Positions 17,371 to 26,989 of a DNA stretch of 64,000 bases are shown here, in pieces. A program made the position numbers and the translations under genes. The stretch spans positions 62,001-126,000 of the forward strand of contig NZ_RYFG02000121.1 in assembly GCF_003994235.2 (NCBI RefSeq), read 5' to 3'. This stretch comes from Candidatus Methylobacter oryzae (GTDB taxonomy: Bacteria; Pseudomonadota; Gammaproteobacteria; Methylococcales; Methylomonadaceae). Each line of letters opens with the position of its first letter. Position 1 is the first letter of the stretch. The notes below the pieces were generated by a model. It did not search any database. It was not told the DNA's origin and saw only the letters and a program-made list of their open reading frames with translations.

Positions 17371-17693
17371 TACCAGACCTCGGCAGGAACCATCAGGTTG
17401 GCAACCGGTTCGCCACCGAGCAGATGCTGTTCGATGATGGTCTTGACATCGTCTTTTTTCAGCTTGCCGTACATTACCGAGTCAGGATAAACCAGTACGC
17501 TAGGGCCCATCATGCAAGGTCCCATGCAGCCGGTGTTGGTCAGGGCGATTTTTTCGAACAGGTTACGGGCTTGTATTTCATTCATGAATTCGTTCATGAT
17601 TTCGGCGCAACCGCTGCTGGTGCAGGAACCGCGAGGATGGCCTTGCGGACGGTTTTGGGTGCATACGAATACGTGTTTTTCGGGTCTAGGCAT
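17370..17693 (-). CDS. Thioredoxin-like [2Fe-2S] ferredoxin
   Basis: The protein has 107 residues. Cys 11, 24, 56 and 60 match the ligand pattern of thioredoxin-fold [2Fe-2S] ferredoxins (Aquifex Fd4 and Azotobacter FeSII-like proteins), with an additional Cys at 29. The motif TGCMGPCMMGP is typical. Members occur in nif clusters of gammaproteobacteria and probably carry electrons or protect nitrogenase. A ~270-base space holding a dispersed repeat separates it from the upstream fdxB gene. Confidence 0.88.
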   Translation of the reverse strand: MPRPEKHVFVCTQNRPQGHPRGSCTSSGCAEIMNEFMNEIQARNLFEKIALTNTGCMGPCMMGPSVLVYPDSVMYGKLKKDDVKTIIEQHLLGGEPVANLMVPAEVW

Positions 17694-17740
17694 GATCGTG
17701 GTCCTTATTACAAATTGAGCGGTGAAATTGTTAAGTTAAT

Positions 17741-17953
17741 AGAACACGGATGAGACGGATTGGACGGATCAACACGGATAAAATGCGGAAAAAGCGGCAT
17801 TGCTGGACGGGGTCTTGTAACTCCGTCCGAAACGTTCGGCATCAGTTAAGTCCAAACATCGAAAAAACGTTAGGAACGGCAACCCACCCGTCCAGCCTGA
17901 CCGACTTTTAAAAATCCGTGTAAATCCGTCTAATCCGTGCCATCCGTGTTCTA
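17741..17953. repeat. Dispersed ATCCGTGT repeat, copy 2 (both arms, wide loop)
   Basis: AGAACACGGATGAGACGGAT at the left and the inverse arm ending ATCCGTGTTCT at the right enclose about 150 unrelated bases. The element lies between the two ferredoxin genes of the nifE operon and could fold in the message. Confidence 0.75.
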
Positions 17954-17964
17954 TTTTTTAAAAT

Positions 17965-18282
17965 TTAAGCCGCTTGTTTATGTTCGTGAGTAAAACAGCT
18001 TTTCGGACAGACTTTGGAGCAGGCTTCGCAGCCGATACAATCGAGTTTGTTCTTGATGCTCATGACCATGCTGTTGTCATCGTCGTCTTCAAAATCGCCG
18101 TAATCGTCATCAAAATCATCGGCATCAAGCACGTCGGCTTTTTCGACCAAATCGAACACATCGCGCGGGCAGACTTTAAAGCAGCGTCCGCAACCGATGC
18201 AGGTTTTCTGATTGATGTCGGTGACGTAGGCGGGCGTCCATTCGCTGCCGCCAAAAGTAACGCCGGTTACAAATTCAGACAT
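17965..18282 (-). CDS. fdxB: Nif-specific ferredoxin III (2[4Fe-4S])
   Basis: The protein has 105 residues. The first cluster motif has Cys 28, 31, 34 and 38 ([12 protein letters not shown]) and the second Cys 82, 85, 88 and 92 ([12 protein letters not shown]). An acidic Asp-rich loop at 51-69 separates them, as in nif-specific ferredoxin III. It is a cytoplasmic electron carrier in nitrogen fixation. It lies 14 bases after the CCE_0567-type gene and belongs to the nifENX operon. Confidence 0.92.
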   Translation of the reverse strand: MSEFVTGVTFGGSEWTPAYVTDINQKTCIGCGRCFKVCPRDVFDLVEKADVLDADDFDDDYGDFEDDDDNSMVMSIKNKLDCIGCEACSKVCPKSCFTHEHKQAA

Positions 18283-18296
18283 GGTTATTCTCCTGC

Positions 18297-18509
18297 TCAG
18301 GCCGCTTCGGATTGCGCGGCAATTAATTTTCGGTTGGCTTCGTCCCAGGCTTTACAGGCATCGTAAGTAGCCTGGGCAATGCCCATCAGTTCGCCGTAGG
18401 CTTCTGGCAGACGGTCTTCAATCAGATCGTGCAATTCCATCGCCTGTTCGCTGGCTAGGCGCTTGGTTTTTTTGACTTCTTTTTCCAGTTTTCTTAATTC
18501 TTCAGACAT
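18297..18509 (-). CDS. CCE_0567-family (DUF683) nif-associated protein
   Basis: The protein has 70 residues, nearly all helical and charged ([20 protein letters not shown]). Proteins of this family form a helical hairpin, and a structure is known from Cyanothece CCE_0567. They are found next to nifX and its DUF269 neighbour in most Mo-nitrogenase clusters. A metal-binding role has been proposed. It lies between the DUF269 gene and fdxB with short gaps. Confidence 0.88.
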   Translation of the reverse strand: MSEELRKLEKEVKKTKRLASEQAMELHDLIEDRLPEAYGELMGIAQATYDACKAWDEANRKLIAAQSEAA

Positions 18510-18518
18510 ACGGCCTCC

Positions 18519-18992
18519 TTAGTCGGTTGCGGCGGCATTGTATTTTTCGATCAAACCGAGCGCTTTTTCGATGGTTTTATCGCTTTTCTCGCACAAGTCT
18601 TCCAGGCTGGAGAAGCCGAAACGATGGGTGTCGCGCAGGATTTTATCGACCACAATCAGCTTGCCGACCATGATTAATGCGCGGCCGAAACCTTCGTGGC
18701 TGAGATGAACCATCGGCGCCGCCATCAGTCCGGATTTTTTCTCGATCAGCGTCGCCAATGAGTTGTAGTAGGCTTTTAAGCGGGCAATGGTGATTTCATC
18801 GGGATCGCCGATGACCGGAATATTCTTTTTGCGTTCTTTGGTTAATACGACAGGGTCGATGATCTTTGCTTCCGACCAGCCTTCGTAAGTGTCGTAAGTA
18901 TCAATCGCGCGTAATTGTTTGATCATGTCTTTGACGATGTCGGAATTCAGATTAACGTCGTCTTCTTGTACGACTAATGCAGCAGTGGCCAT
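18519..18992 (-). CDS. NifX-associated protein (DUF269)
   Basis: The protein has 157 residues and matches the NifX-associated nitrogen fixation family along its length (DMIKQLRAIDTYDTYEGWS, then HRFGFSSLEDLCEKSD). The start was set at the ATG with GGAG six bases upstream; the longer frame to 19076 would translate a dispersed repeat. The family is almost always adjacent to nifX. Its biochemical role is unknown. Confidence 0.92.
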   Translation of the reverse strand: MATAALVVQEDDVNLNSDIVKDMIKQLRAIDTYDTYEGWSEAKIIDPVVLTKERKKNIPVIGDPDEITIARLKAYYNSLATLIEKKSGLMAAPMVHLSHEGFGRALIMVGKLIVVDKILRDTHRFGFSSLEDLCEKSDKTIEKALGLIEKYNAAATD

Positions 18993-19017
18993 GTTTTTCT
19001 CCGTTAAGTAGTAAATG

Positions 19018-19088
19018 TATTCTCGTTCCCACGCCTTGCGAGGAAATGCGGTGCCGGACGCGCCCATTGGTTCCAAAGCAGGAGCTTA
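19018..19088. repeat. Degenerate GTTCCCACGC / GGTTCCAA intergenic repeat
   Basis: TCTCGTTCCCACGC and the later GGTTCCAAAGCAGGAGCTT resemble the TCTCGTTCCCACGC...TGGGAACGAG elements at 37522-37550 and 33678-33711. It fills the gap between nifX and the DUF269 gene. Confidence 0.5.
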
Positions 19089-19109
19089 TGAAACGGATGC
19101 GTAAAAGCA

Positions 19110-19541
19110 TCATTCGTCCCAACCCTCGTCTTCCATCCGGTTAAAACGTTCAGGATCGGGAGTTTTATGTTGATTAATCGCTTTTGCCAGCCAACTGGAC
19201 GGTCCCGCCTTCATTTCATTTTGCAAGTCTACGATCAGGTCCTTAATTCTGCCGCCTTCATGGATCTTGACCGGCTGAATGCCCTTGGTGATCAGCTGAT
19301 TAATCGCCGAGCCGCCAACAGCCTGGCAATACACTGCCGCACAGCCGTTCAGCAATTCAATCTTGATCGACAATTTATCTTCATTGCCGTCCTGCTGGAG
19401 TTCGCCAAACTGGGCGGCTTCCAGCAATTGCGCATCGTCCATATTCACCGCATAAATCGCGAAAGATTTGGCCGAGCCGAAATGTTGGTTTACCGTTTCC
19501 ATATCGGTAGTCGCAAACGCTATTTTTAATGCGGTTTCCAT
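19110..19541 (-). CDS. nifX: NifX, FeMo-cofactor precursor carrier
   Basis: The protein has 143 residues, a single NifX/NafY cofactor-binding domain with NQHFGSAKSF and GGSAINQLITKGIQPVKI. NifX holds NifB-co and VK-cluster intermediates between NifB and NifEN. The ATG at 19541 has AGAGGA just upstream; the longer frame would overlap nifN. It follows nifN by about 45 bases. Confidence 0.93.
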   Translation of the reverse strand: METALKIAFATTDMETVNQHFGSAKSFAIYAVNMDDAQLLEAAQFGELQQDGNEDKLSIKIELLNGCAAVYCQAVGGSAINQLITKGIQPVKIHEGGRIKDLIVDLQNEMKAGPSSWLAKAINQHKTPDPERFNRMEDEGWDE

Positions 19542-19585
19542 AAATTTCCTCTGATCAGTGCTTTGCACTATGTGCATGCGTCTTG

Positions 19586-20983
19586 TTAATGACATGACAG
19601 TGGGTAGTCGGTAAGTTCGCCGGCCGGTTTTTGTCCGTATATCGAACGGTAGACCGGGATTTCTTCATGCGAATAATTGATGACCAAATTGGCTAGGTCG
19701 AACAACGTTTGCCGTGAGCCGCGATAGCCGATCCAGGTTTTTTGATAGCCGCCGATGATGTCGTAGAGCGGAAACCCGGCTCTTAAAATCGGCGTGCCCA
19801 AGCGTTCGGCCGTATCGACCGCATGGGAGTTGCCTATCACCAGTTGTACGTTGTTGGCTTTGCCGATCAGTTCCATATCCTCAAGATCGCCGATTTTGAT
19901 GCTGGCGACCGGAATCCGCGACAACAGCGGCACGTTGCAAGAGGTGACGGCGGCAACGACTTCCGCGCCCATCTCCTGAACCTGATCGACAAACGCATGC
20001 AGTAAATCCGCGTCGGCTGCAATCGCAATGCGCAATTGGCCGAGCATGAAATGCGTGTCCAGCATCGCGTCCTGTAGCTGCGCGCGCTGGCGTTCAATGC
20101 GCTCCGGCACGTCATGGCCGCTGATTTCGGCCAATGCGCTTATCAATGCATCGTTGGCTTTCAAGCCGTAAAGATGATCGAGCGCATAAGTCGGCACGCC
20201 GGTTTTTTCCTCCAGCAATTTTGCCGCGTTGGCTAGCGACGGGCCGATAACGACAGTCGCCAGCGCATCGCCGAGCGTCGCCATTTCCGAAATTAAAGTG
20301 CCGCCGATAGTTACCGGGCTGAAATCTTCAGCCGTCAAGCAGCCGTCCAGCGAATCGGAAAGGTCCGGCACGAAAACCGGCCTAAGTTGGAATTGCTCGA
20401 AAATATCCCGGAGCGCTTCGATGTCGCCGGGCGTCAGCATGTAATTGACCAGGACGTTTACTTGCTTCTTGCGTTTGCCCGGATATGTTCCGGCTTCCTT
20501 TGCATCCGGCACCAGCGCGCGAATGATTTCAGTTAGGGTTGCGGCAAAGCCGGTTTCGACGCTGCCGGTAAAATCAGGCGTATTGACCGCGACCACCGCA
20601 ACATCGGCAAATTCGGGATTGGCTTCCCTGAATTCCCGGACATTTCGATGCACGTCCGCGCCTTGCGTTTCGGCCAAGCCGGTGGTCAAAATCGTAATCA
20701 GGGCAGGGCGTGACTTTTCGGCGATGGTCTTGATGCCTTCAACGACATTTTCATCGGCGCCCATCACCGAACTGCCTTGGTCCATTGCCGTGCTTTGCAG
20801 CGGAATCGGCTCGCGGAAATGACGCACGAAAAATACTTTGGCGAACGCGGTGCAGCCTTGCGAGCCGTGCAGCATCGGCATTGCGCGGTTAAAACCCAGT
20901 GTAGCCAAAGAGCCGCCTATCGGTTGGCTGGCTTTTAGCGGATTGACCGATAATGCTTTGTTTCTTTTCAGGATGTCAGCCAT
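19586..20983 (-). CDS. nifN: NifN, FeMo-cofactor scaffold subunit
   Basis: The protein has 465 residues. It is homologous to NifK, with LHGSQGCTAFAKVFFVRHF containing the conserved cluster Cys, TTGLAETQGAD, and GFPLYDIIGG near the end. NifEN matures the precursor to FeMo-co. The start ATG lies one base after the nifE stop (TAACATG) with AAGG upstream; the longer frame to 21046 is an overlap artefact. Confidence 0.95.
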   Translation of the reverse strand: MADILKRNKALSVNPLKASQPIGGSLATLGFNRAMPMLHGSQGCTAFAKVFFVRHFREPIPLQSTAMDQGSSVMGADENVVEGIKTIAEKSRPALITILTTGLAETQGADVHRNVREFREANPEFADVAVVAVNTPDFTGSVETGFAATLTEIIRALVPDAKEAGTYPGKRKKQVNVLVNYMLTPGDIEALRDIFEQFQLRPVFVPDLSDSLDGCLTAEDFSPVTIGGTLISEMATLGDALATVVIGPSLANAAKLLEEKTGVPTYALDHLYGLKANDALISALAEISGHDVPERIERQRAQLQDAMLDTHFMLGQLRIAIAADADLLHAFVDQVQEMGAEVVAAVTSCNVPLLSRIPVASIKIGDLEDMELIGKANNVQLVIGNSHAVDTAERLGTPILRAGFPLYDIIGGYQKTWIGYRGSRQTLFDLANLVINYSHEEIPVYRSIYGQKPAGELTDYPLSCH

Positions 20984-20984
20984 G

Positions 20985-22373
20985 TTACACCTTCCTGTTT
21001 TTCCACGGTGCGGGTGCTCTGACCGCCTCCCAAACCGGGCTTTCAATTGTTAACGCCAACTGGCGCACCAGTTCCAGCATGCCTTGATAACCTTCGTAGC
21101 CGAACTCGCGTTCCTGGTTAATATCCAAAAACGGAACCTTGGCTTTTAACGCTGTGTACATATTGCGGCCGCCGGCGATCAGGATGTCGGCCTTGTAATC
21201 ATGGACGATTTTCAGCAACGCCCTGGGGCTGCCGTCGTCGATCATCACCGTATCTTCGCCCATCAGTTCGCGAATCCGGGCCTTGTCTTCTTCGGTGGAT
21301 TTCTTCGTGCCGGTCGCAACGACGACCATGCCCAAATCCTGTAATGCGGAAATCACCGACCAGCTTTTGACGCCGCCGGTAAACAGCAACACCCGTTTGC
21401 CTTTCAGGCGCGCTTTCCACGGCTCCAGTTCTTTCCTGATCCGGGTTTCTTCGCGCAGGATCAGCGCTTCGGTGCGTTCTGTCAGGTCGGGATCGTTAAG
21501 CACTCTTGCGAAATCCCTTAACGATTGGCTGGTGTCGGTTATGCCGTAATAACTGCCTTCAAACCACGGCGTACCGTACTTTTGCTGTAATTTGCGGGCG
21601 ACGTTAACCATCGCTTTCGAGCAAACCATCATATTGACTTCGGCTTTGTGCATGGTTTGCACCTCGCGGAAGCGGGCATCGCCGGACAAGGTGCACAATA
21701 CCCGCAGTCCCAATTCGTCGAGAAGAGGCAGCACATGCCAGAACTCGCCGGCAATGTTGTATTCGCCTATCAGGTTGACGTCATGAATGATGATTTCCGC
21801 GCGTTGGACGGTTAACGGCAGCGGGTCGGGATCGCGGGTGCCGATCACATGGTTGACCATCGCGTCGCCGGCAATGCGGTTGCCCAAATTTTTAGTGCCG
21901 TAAAACCCGGCGCTATCAATCGGCACGACCGGTACGCCCCAGCGCTGCTCGGCGGATTTACAGACCGCGTTAATATCGTCGCCGACCAATGCAGGAACGC
22001 AGGTGTTATAGATAAACACGGCAGGCGGATGATAGGTATCGATGGCCTGTTTGATTGCATGGAACAAGCGTTTTTCCGAACGCCCCATCACAATGTCCTG
22101 CTCGGTCAAATCGGTGGTCATGCCGATGCGGTATAAATCCGCGCCGGAAGAACGCGTACCCCGGTTGTCCCAGGAACTGCCCGCGCAAGCGATAGGGCCG
22201 TGGACGATATGAGCGACGTCGGCAATCGGCAGCAGCGCGATTTGCGCGCCATCGAAAGCGCAGCCGCCCGCCGAAGCGCCGGGTTTAGGTTTGGCGCAAC
22301 CGGACTTTTCCTTTTTATTATGCTCGCAGGCAGGTTCGTCGAGCAGCGCGGCAATGTCTTTAGTTGATTTCAT
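20985..22373 (-). CDS. nifE: NifE, FeMo-cofactor scaffold subunit
   Basis: The protein has 462 residues from the ATG at 22373. That start gives [19 protein letters not shown], the N-terminus usual for NifE; an upstream in-frame GTG at 22385 has no better ribosome site. Conserved features are [41 protein letters not shown] and [11 protein letters not shown]. It forms an alpha2beta2 scaffold with NifN. It is first in the operon nifE-N-X-DUF269-CCE_0567-fdxB-[2Fe-2S]-TPR-124aa-DUF364 and has a sigma-54 promoter and NifA site upstream. Confidence 0.96.
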   Translation of the reverse strand: MKSTKDIAALLDEPACEHNKKEKSGCAKPKPGASAGGCAFDGAQIALLPIADVAHIVHGPIACAGSSWDNRGTRSSGADLYRIGMTTDLTEQDIVMGRSEKRLFHAIKQAIDTYHPPAVFIYNTCVPALVGDDINAVCKSAEQRWGVPVVPIDSAGFYGTKNLGNRIAGDAMVNHVIGTRDPDPLPLTVQRAEIIIHDVNLIGEYNIAGEFWHVLPLLDELGLRVLCTLSGDARFREVQTMHKAEVNMMVCSKAMVNVARKLQQKYGTPWFEGSYYGITDTSQSLRDFARVLNDPDLTERTEALILREETRIRKELEPWKARLKGKRVLLFTGGVKSWSVISALQDLGMVVVATGTKKSTEEDKARIRELMGEDTVMIDDGSPRALLKIVHDYKADILIAGGRNMYTALKAKVPFLDINQEREFGYEGYQGMLELVRQLALTIESPVWEAVRAPAPWKNRKV

Positions 22374-22410
22374 CGGCTTGACCACAATAGCTTTGTTTGA
22401 TTAAGCTAAA

Positions 22411-22425
22411 GCAATGGTTGTGCCA
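22411..22425 (-). promoter_or_regulatory. Sigma-54 promoter of nifE
   Basis: On the minus strand TGGCACAACCATTGC is an exact match to TGGCAC-N5-TTGC with correct GG-GC spacing. It is almost identical to the nifH promoter (TGGCACAGCCATTGC). The predicted transcript starts about 25 bases before the NifE ATG. Confidence 0.88.
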
Positions 22426-22469
22426 TTTTGTATTATGTTGAAAATATTGGATTTTGTTGGGTTTTTCTT

Positions 22470-22485
22470 TGTAGCAAAGCTTACA
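22470..22485. promoter_or_regulatory. NifA upstream activator sequence for nifE
   Basis: TGT-AGCAAAGCTT-ACA fits the NifA half-site rule TGT-N10-ACA exactly. It lies about 45 bases upstream of the -24 element of the nifE promoter. Confidence 0.7.
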
Positions 22486-22580
22486 AAGTGGGAGGCGGAA
22501 TATGACAAGCAGGAACATTAGAGCAATATTGATGATGAAGAAAAAACCTATAGTTACAGCGAGCTACTAATTAATAAGAA

Positions 22581-22616
22581 ATTAGTATTATGGTGTGGTT
22601 AGAGTGTTATACTAAT
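22581..22616. promoter_or_regulatory. Inverted repeat upstream of the Fic gene (possible operator)
   Basis: ATTAGTAT (22581-22588) and ATACTAAT (22609-22616) are exact inverses separated by 20 bases, and a further ATTAATTAGTAATTAG stretch lies just before the ribosome site. The Fic protein has a C-terminal winged-helix-like region, so autoregulation is possible (inference). Confidence 0.4.
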
Positions 22617-22647
22617 TTTTCATTAATTAGTAATTAGGGTGATAGCC

Positions 22648-24039
22648 ATGAAATTGCCGCTCTCTCCACCTCGTATTGAAACCCTTTTAAAAAAAGCTTT
22701 CGATGAAAAATTCGTTGAATATTTTGTCTCAAACTTTGGGCCAACCGATGCGGAAGGCCGTTATTTACATTGGGATAAATTACGACATTTAAAACCGCCC
22801 GAAGGCTGGACTTCAGAGTATTATTGGTTGGCACTAAAATTTGCCCGAAAAAGCCTCTATAAAAAACTTCCTTTTACTAGTAAATCCGGCGAGCCATTTC
22901 AGTTTTGTATGACTGACAGCATCAATAGAGATTTACATTGGATCGATAAAAATGCGGCCGGCCGTATCGGCATGGATAAGCCCGTCACCAATCCGCATAC
23001 CCGCGACACTTATCTTGTTGGCTCACTGATTGAAGAGGCTATCAGTTCCAGCCAATTGGAAGGTGCGTCAACAACTCGAAATGTAGCGAAAGAAATGCTC
23101 AGGCAGGGTAGAAAGCCTAAAGATCACAGCGAACAGATGATCTTTAATAACTATCAGGCCATGCAATTCATCCGGGAATATAAAGAAGAAAAATTAACTC
23201 AGGCGATGATTTTGCAACTGCACCGTATTCTTACGGAAGCAACGCTGGATGATGCAGACAAAGCAGGGCGATACCGGGACGCGGGCGATGATATTCATGT
23301 GGTTGATGCCTCTGGAACAGTTTCGTTGCATACCCCGCCGGACGCATCGGAACTGGCGGAAAGAGCCGAACGTCTATGCCAATTTGCCAACGACTTGAAT
23401 GGTAAAGATTTTATCCACCCGGTAATCAGGGCGATTATCCTGCACTTTATGATCGGTTACGATCATCCGTTTGTTGACGGCAACGGCCGTACGGCGCGGG
23501 CGCTATTTTATTGGTCGATGGCGAATCAGCAATATTGGCTGATGGAGTTTATTTCCATTTCCCGGATCATCAAACAAGCCCCGGCGCAATACGGTAGAGC
23601 CTACCTGTACACCGAAACCGACGACAACGACCTGACCTATTTCATTATCCATCAGTTGGAAGTGATCAAGAAAGCGATCAATGCGTTGCATGAACATCTT
23701 GCAAAAAAGGCGGAGCAACTGCATTCCATTGAAAAACGTTTGGACGGCTCGGTTTTGCAGGGGCAGTTAAATCATCGCCAGTTGGCTATCCTGCGCCATG
23801 CGCTGGATCATCCCAATGCCATTTACAATATAAAAGAGCATCAGGCGGCACATAAAATTACTTATCAAACGGCACGGACGGACTTATTGAAACTGTCCGA
23901 CCAATTCAAGATTCTCACTAAACGTAAATACGGAAATTCGTTTGTTTTTGTTGCGCCGCCCGATTTAGGTCAAAAGCTGGCCGAGATTGAGCAAATTTCC
24001 CGAAAGGCCGAGAACGACTTGTTAAATACTTTGTTATAG
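22648..24039 (+). CDS. Fic-domain AMP-transferase with C-terminal HTH-like region
   Basis: The protein has 463 residues. The Fic active-site motif HPFVDGNGRTAR lies near residue 275, with the catalytic His. An inhibitory helix SSSQLEGA near residue 135, of the S/TxxxE(G/N) type, precedes it, so this is a class II, self-inhibited Fic protein. The C-terminal ~90 residues (NHRQLAILRHALDHPNAIYN, then HKITYQTARTDLLKLSD) resemble a winged helix. The family usually adenylylates proteins. Target unknown. The start at 22648 has AGGG eight bases upstream. It is divergent from nifE and probably unrelated to nitrogen fixation. Confidence 0.9.
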   Translation: MKLPLSPPRIETLLKKAFDEKFVEYFVSNFGPTDAEGRYLHWDKLRHLKPPEGWTSEYYWLALKFARKSLYKKLPFTSKSGEPFQFCMTDSINRDLHWIDKNAAGRIGMDKPVTNPHTRDTYLVGSLIEEAISSSQLEGASTTRNVAKEMLRQGRKPKDHSEQMIFNNYQAMQFIREYKEEKLTQAMILQLHRILTEATLDDADKAGRYRDAGDDIHVVDASGTVSLHTPPDASELAERAERLCQFANDLNGKDFIHPVIRAIILHFMIGYDHPFVDGNGRTARALFYWSMANQQYWLMEFISISRIIKQAPAQYGRAYLYTETDDNDLTYFIIHQLEVIKKAINALHEHLAKKAEQLHSIEKRLDGSVLQGQLNHRQLAILRHALDHPNAIYNIKEHQAAHKITYQTARTDLLKLSDQFKILTKRKYGNSFVFVAPPDLGQKLAEIEQISRKAENDLLNTLL

Positions 24040-24075
24040 GACAAGTTGACGAAGGACGCCCATCGTTTTCTTGAG

Positions 24076-25707
24076 CTACACCATATCCGCATACTGCTCA
24101 GCAACCAGATAAAACTCTGCCTCGTTATTTAAAAAAGCTTCGACGATATCCGGGTCGAAATGGCTGCCGCTGCCTTCCGCTATCATCTCTTTAGCCTGTT
24201 CGCGCGAGAACGGCGCTTTGTAAACGCGTCGGCAGGTGAGGGCGTCGTAAACATCGACCAGCGCTAAAATTCGCGCTACCAGCGGAATCGATTCGCCGTG
24301 CACATTGCAGGGATAGCCGCTGCCGTCCCATCTTTCATGATGACTATAGGCGACATCCATACCGCATTTAATAAAGCTTTGCGATGGATATTTCTCATAG
24401 ACCGTGCGTAGCGTATCGCCGCCAATGCGGGCGTGGTTTTTCATGATCTCGAATTCATCCGGCGTCAAGCGGCCGGGTTTTTTCAGGATCGCGTCGGGAA
24501 TGCCGACTTTGCCGATGTCATGTAGCGGCGAGGAACGCACCAAGTCTTTAGTAAATTCCGTCGTGATAATATCGCGGTATTTGTCGGTTTTGGCCAAGAA
24601 CCCACAAATCAGTGCGCAATATTTTTTCAAGCGCAGCAAATGCGAGCCGGTCTCCGGGTCGCGATATTCGGATAACTTGGCCAGTGCGGTGATGATGGCG
24701 TCCTGGGCGTCGTCGAAGGCTTCGCGATGCCAGTGGCTTTGCAAGGCTGTGGCGGTAATATCGGCCATGGCGGTTAATGCTTCCAGCGTATCGCTTGCCA
24801 GCTGCGCGTTTTCACCGGCCAGGTTGAGCAGTCCCAACACACCCTGTTCATCCGACAATGGCATGGACATGAACGGTTGACCGCAAAATAGCGATTGATC
24901 AAAAGCATTCAGCGCCGATTCTTCGAAAGCGCCGCGCTGCCAGGTTTGCTTATCGGCAAGAATGTTCGCTATCACTCCGTCGGGGCAATTTTTCATATAA
25001 AAACCGGATAGTTTTTGGTCAACCGGATAATGACAAGTAAAGCGTCCATCCTGTTGGGGCCTGAGCCATAAAGTGATGTCGCGTAGGCCGGTTAATTCGA
25101 TAACGGCGTTCACCAGCGCATCGGTAATGGCTTGCGAATTGCTCATTTGGTTCATATTCGCAGCATAGCGGTATTGTAATTCCAGGGCGCGGGTTTTTTG
25201 TGCGACCAACGTTTCCAAATGGCCGTTCAACAGGTTAAGTTGCCGGTTGGCCTGTTGCAGCTCGGCTTGCAGCAATTGTTCGGACATTCGCAGACGGTAC
25301 TGTTCCAGGCCGTCGGTCAGCGTTTCCTGCAATATTTGTTTGGGGCAGGGTTTGTTTAGAAAGCGCGAAACATGGGCGTTGTGCAAGGCGTTGACGGCCA
25401 CGTCCAGCTCGGCACGGCCTGTCAGCATCACTAATATGGTATGCGGATGGCGCTGATAGACGGCGTTCAGAAAGGTAATGCCGTCCATGCCCGGCATATT
25501 GTAATCCGACACGACCACGGCAAACGGTCCGTTATCGGCCAATACCGCCAGTGCCGCTTCGCCACCCTCGGCGACGGTAATGTCGAATTCCTTTCTTAGT
25601 TGGCGCTTGACTCCCTCCAGTAATAAGGTTTCATCGTCAACGAACAAGACTTTTTTGCTGATAGCGGCAGACAGCTTCCGCTCCAAGGCTTGGTAAGTGG
25701 ATTGCAT
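24076..25707 (-). CDS. Response regulator with GAF-like region and HD-GYP phosphodiesterase domain
   Basis: The protein has 543 residues. The receiver domain lies at about 18-135 with phospho-acceptor Asp in VVVSDYNMPGMDG. A coiled segment precedes a GAF-like region (about 195-325). The HD-GYP domain starts near 340: HDIGKVGIP and DGSGYP carry the metal-binding His/Asp residues. HD-GYP enzymes hydrolyse cyclic di-GMP. It lies next to an HDOD regulator and a histidine kinase on the same strand, probably one signalling operon with the kinase as phosphodonor. Confidence 0.92.
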   Translation of the reverse strand: MQSTYQALERKLSAAISKKVLFVDDETLLLEGVKRQLRKEFDITVAEGGEAALAVLADNGPFAVVVSDYNMPGMDGITFLNAVYQRHPHTILVMLTGRAELDVAVNALHNAHVSRFLNKPCPKQILQETLTDGLEQYRLRMSEQLLQAELQQANRQLNLLNGHLETLVAQKTRALELQYRYAANMNQMSNSQAITDALVNAVIELTGLRDITLWLRPQQDGRFTCHYPVDQKLSGFYMKNCPDGVIANILADKQTWQRGAFEESALNAFDQSLFCGQPFMSMPLSDEQGVLGLLNLAGENAQLASDTLEALTAMADITATALQSHWHREAFDDAQDAIITALAKLSEYRDPETGSHLLRLKKYCALICGFLAKTDKYRDIITTEFTKDLVRSSPLHDIGKVGIPDAILKKPGRLTPDEFEIMKNHARIGGDTLRTVYEKYPSQSFIKCGMDVAYSHHERWDGSGYPCNVHGESIPLVARILALVDVYDALTCRRVYKAPFSREQAKEMIAEGSGSHFDPDIVEAFLNNEAEFYLVAEQYADMV

Positions 25708-25747
25708 GATGTTATCGGCAGTTTTTTAGGGGCATAATGAATATCTC

Positions 25748-26971
25748 TTACTTAGCGGCGTGATGGGCGATTATTTTGTCCGCCAATGTCTGCCAATGGG
25801 GCAAGCGATCAAGTTTGTTGATGCGTTGCAGGTATTCGGTATCCAGGGTTATCTCAAACAGTCGGGCACAGTCCGATTTTGCCGGGGGTTTTAATAGACA
25901 GGCCGCGATATGCACGGCGGTCAGCGCATTGACGCCGTCGTAGCCGGTATCGCTAGGCGAGTTTTGCAACAGGATGGCTTCGATAATGCGTGGAGGAATT
26001 TTCCATAGACTCAATACATAAGCTGCCGCTTCCGAGCGCGTAAAACCGAAAATAGCCGTTTCCAGTGCGGCAGTGGGGGTGTCGGTGTTTTTAAGCCGTT
26101 CGATCAAGGTCTTAAGCTTATCGCCGCCGCGCGACATGAAGATCAGCAAGCCCATGTTGTGCAGTAATCCGCCTAGATAAGCTTGATCGGGCCGGTCTTC
26201 CTGTTGGCCTTCGGAAAGCGCTATCTGTCGCGCCAGTTCGGAAACGCGGCCGGAATCTTGCCAGAGACACTCCATATAATGCGCTATTTCAGGATCATTG
26301 ATCGAAAATGAGGTTTTAACATGTACCGACAGTACCAGGCTGCTAAGCTTTTTGAGTCCTATCAGATTGATTGCGTCGGTCAGGCTGGAGACAATCCGGT
26401 TTAAACCAAAATAAGGCGAGTTGACCAGTTGCAGCAATTTGGCGGACAGCACCATGTCGCTGGCAAAAATATTGGCAATATCTTGAGTCGTGGTGTTCTC
26501 GTCTGCTATGGCTTTGTTCAGTTCCTGATAGATTCTCGGCAGGCTGGGCAGCTGATTGGCATCGCCAACCCCGGCGACGATACGCGGATTTCGTAAGCAG
26601 GTTTGAATTTTGAAAACTTGGGAGATAACTTCGCGGAGAGTTTCCGCGCTGCAAGGCTTGCTGAGGTATTGATGAGCGACTTCCAGGCCGTTTTTTAAAC
26701 TTTCTTCGTCGGCATCGCCGCTGAGTATCATTCGCACAGTCGCTGGATAATGTTCGCTGACTATGTTCAGCAATTTATCGCCGCGCATTCCCGGCATCAT
26801 CATGTCGCTGACGATCAAGTCAATCGGTTGCTGAGCCATCAATTGCAGCGCTTGAGCGCCGTTGCCGGCAAAAAATAGCTGCCATTGCTCCCGATAAGGA
26901 CGTAATTGGCGTTGGATACCGCTAATTACGTTTTCGTTATCGTCGACGAACAGAATATTCTTTTTGTTCAT
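25748..26971 (-). CDS. Response regulator with HDOD output domain
   Basis: The protein has 407 residues. The N-terminal receiver has the Asp in LIVSDMMMPGMRG and LSKPCSAETLREV at its end. The HDOD domain (about 140-340; SLPRIYQELNKAI, then LLQLVNSPYFGLNR and GLLHNMGLLIF) lacks the full catalytic set of HD hydrolases, as is usual for HDOD. Such proteins act as signalling adaptors. It follows the histidine kinase gene by about 18 bases, so the two are likely cognate. Confidence 0.92.
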   Translation of the reverse strand: MNKKNILFVDDNENVISGIQRQLRPYREQWQLFFAGNGAQALQLMAQQPIDLIVSDMMMPGMRGDKLLNIVSEHYPATVRMILSGDADEESLKNGLEVAHQYLSKPCSAETLREVISQVFKIQTCLRNPRIVAGVGDANQLPSLPRIYQELNKAIADENTTTQDIANIFASDMVLSAKLLQLVNSPYFGLNRIVSSLTDAINLIGLKKLSSLVLSVHVKTSFSINDPEIAHYMECLWQDSGRVSELARQIALSEGQQEDRPDQAYLGGLLHNMGLLIFMSRGGDKLKTLIERLKNTDTPTAALETAIFGFTRSEAAAYVLSLWKIPPRIIEAILLQNSPSDTGYDGVNALTAVHIAACLLKPPAKSDCARLFEITLDTEYLQRINKLDRLPHWQTLADKIIAHHAAK

Positions 26972-26989
26972 GAACTTTATTTTGATGAT

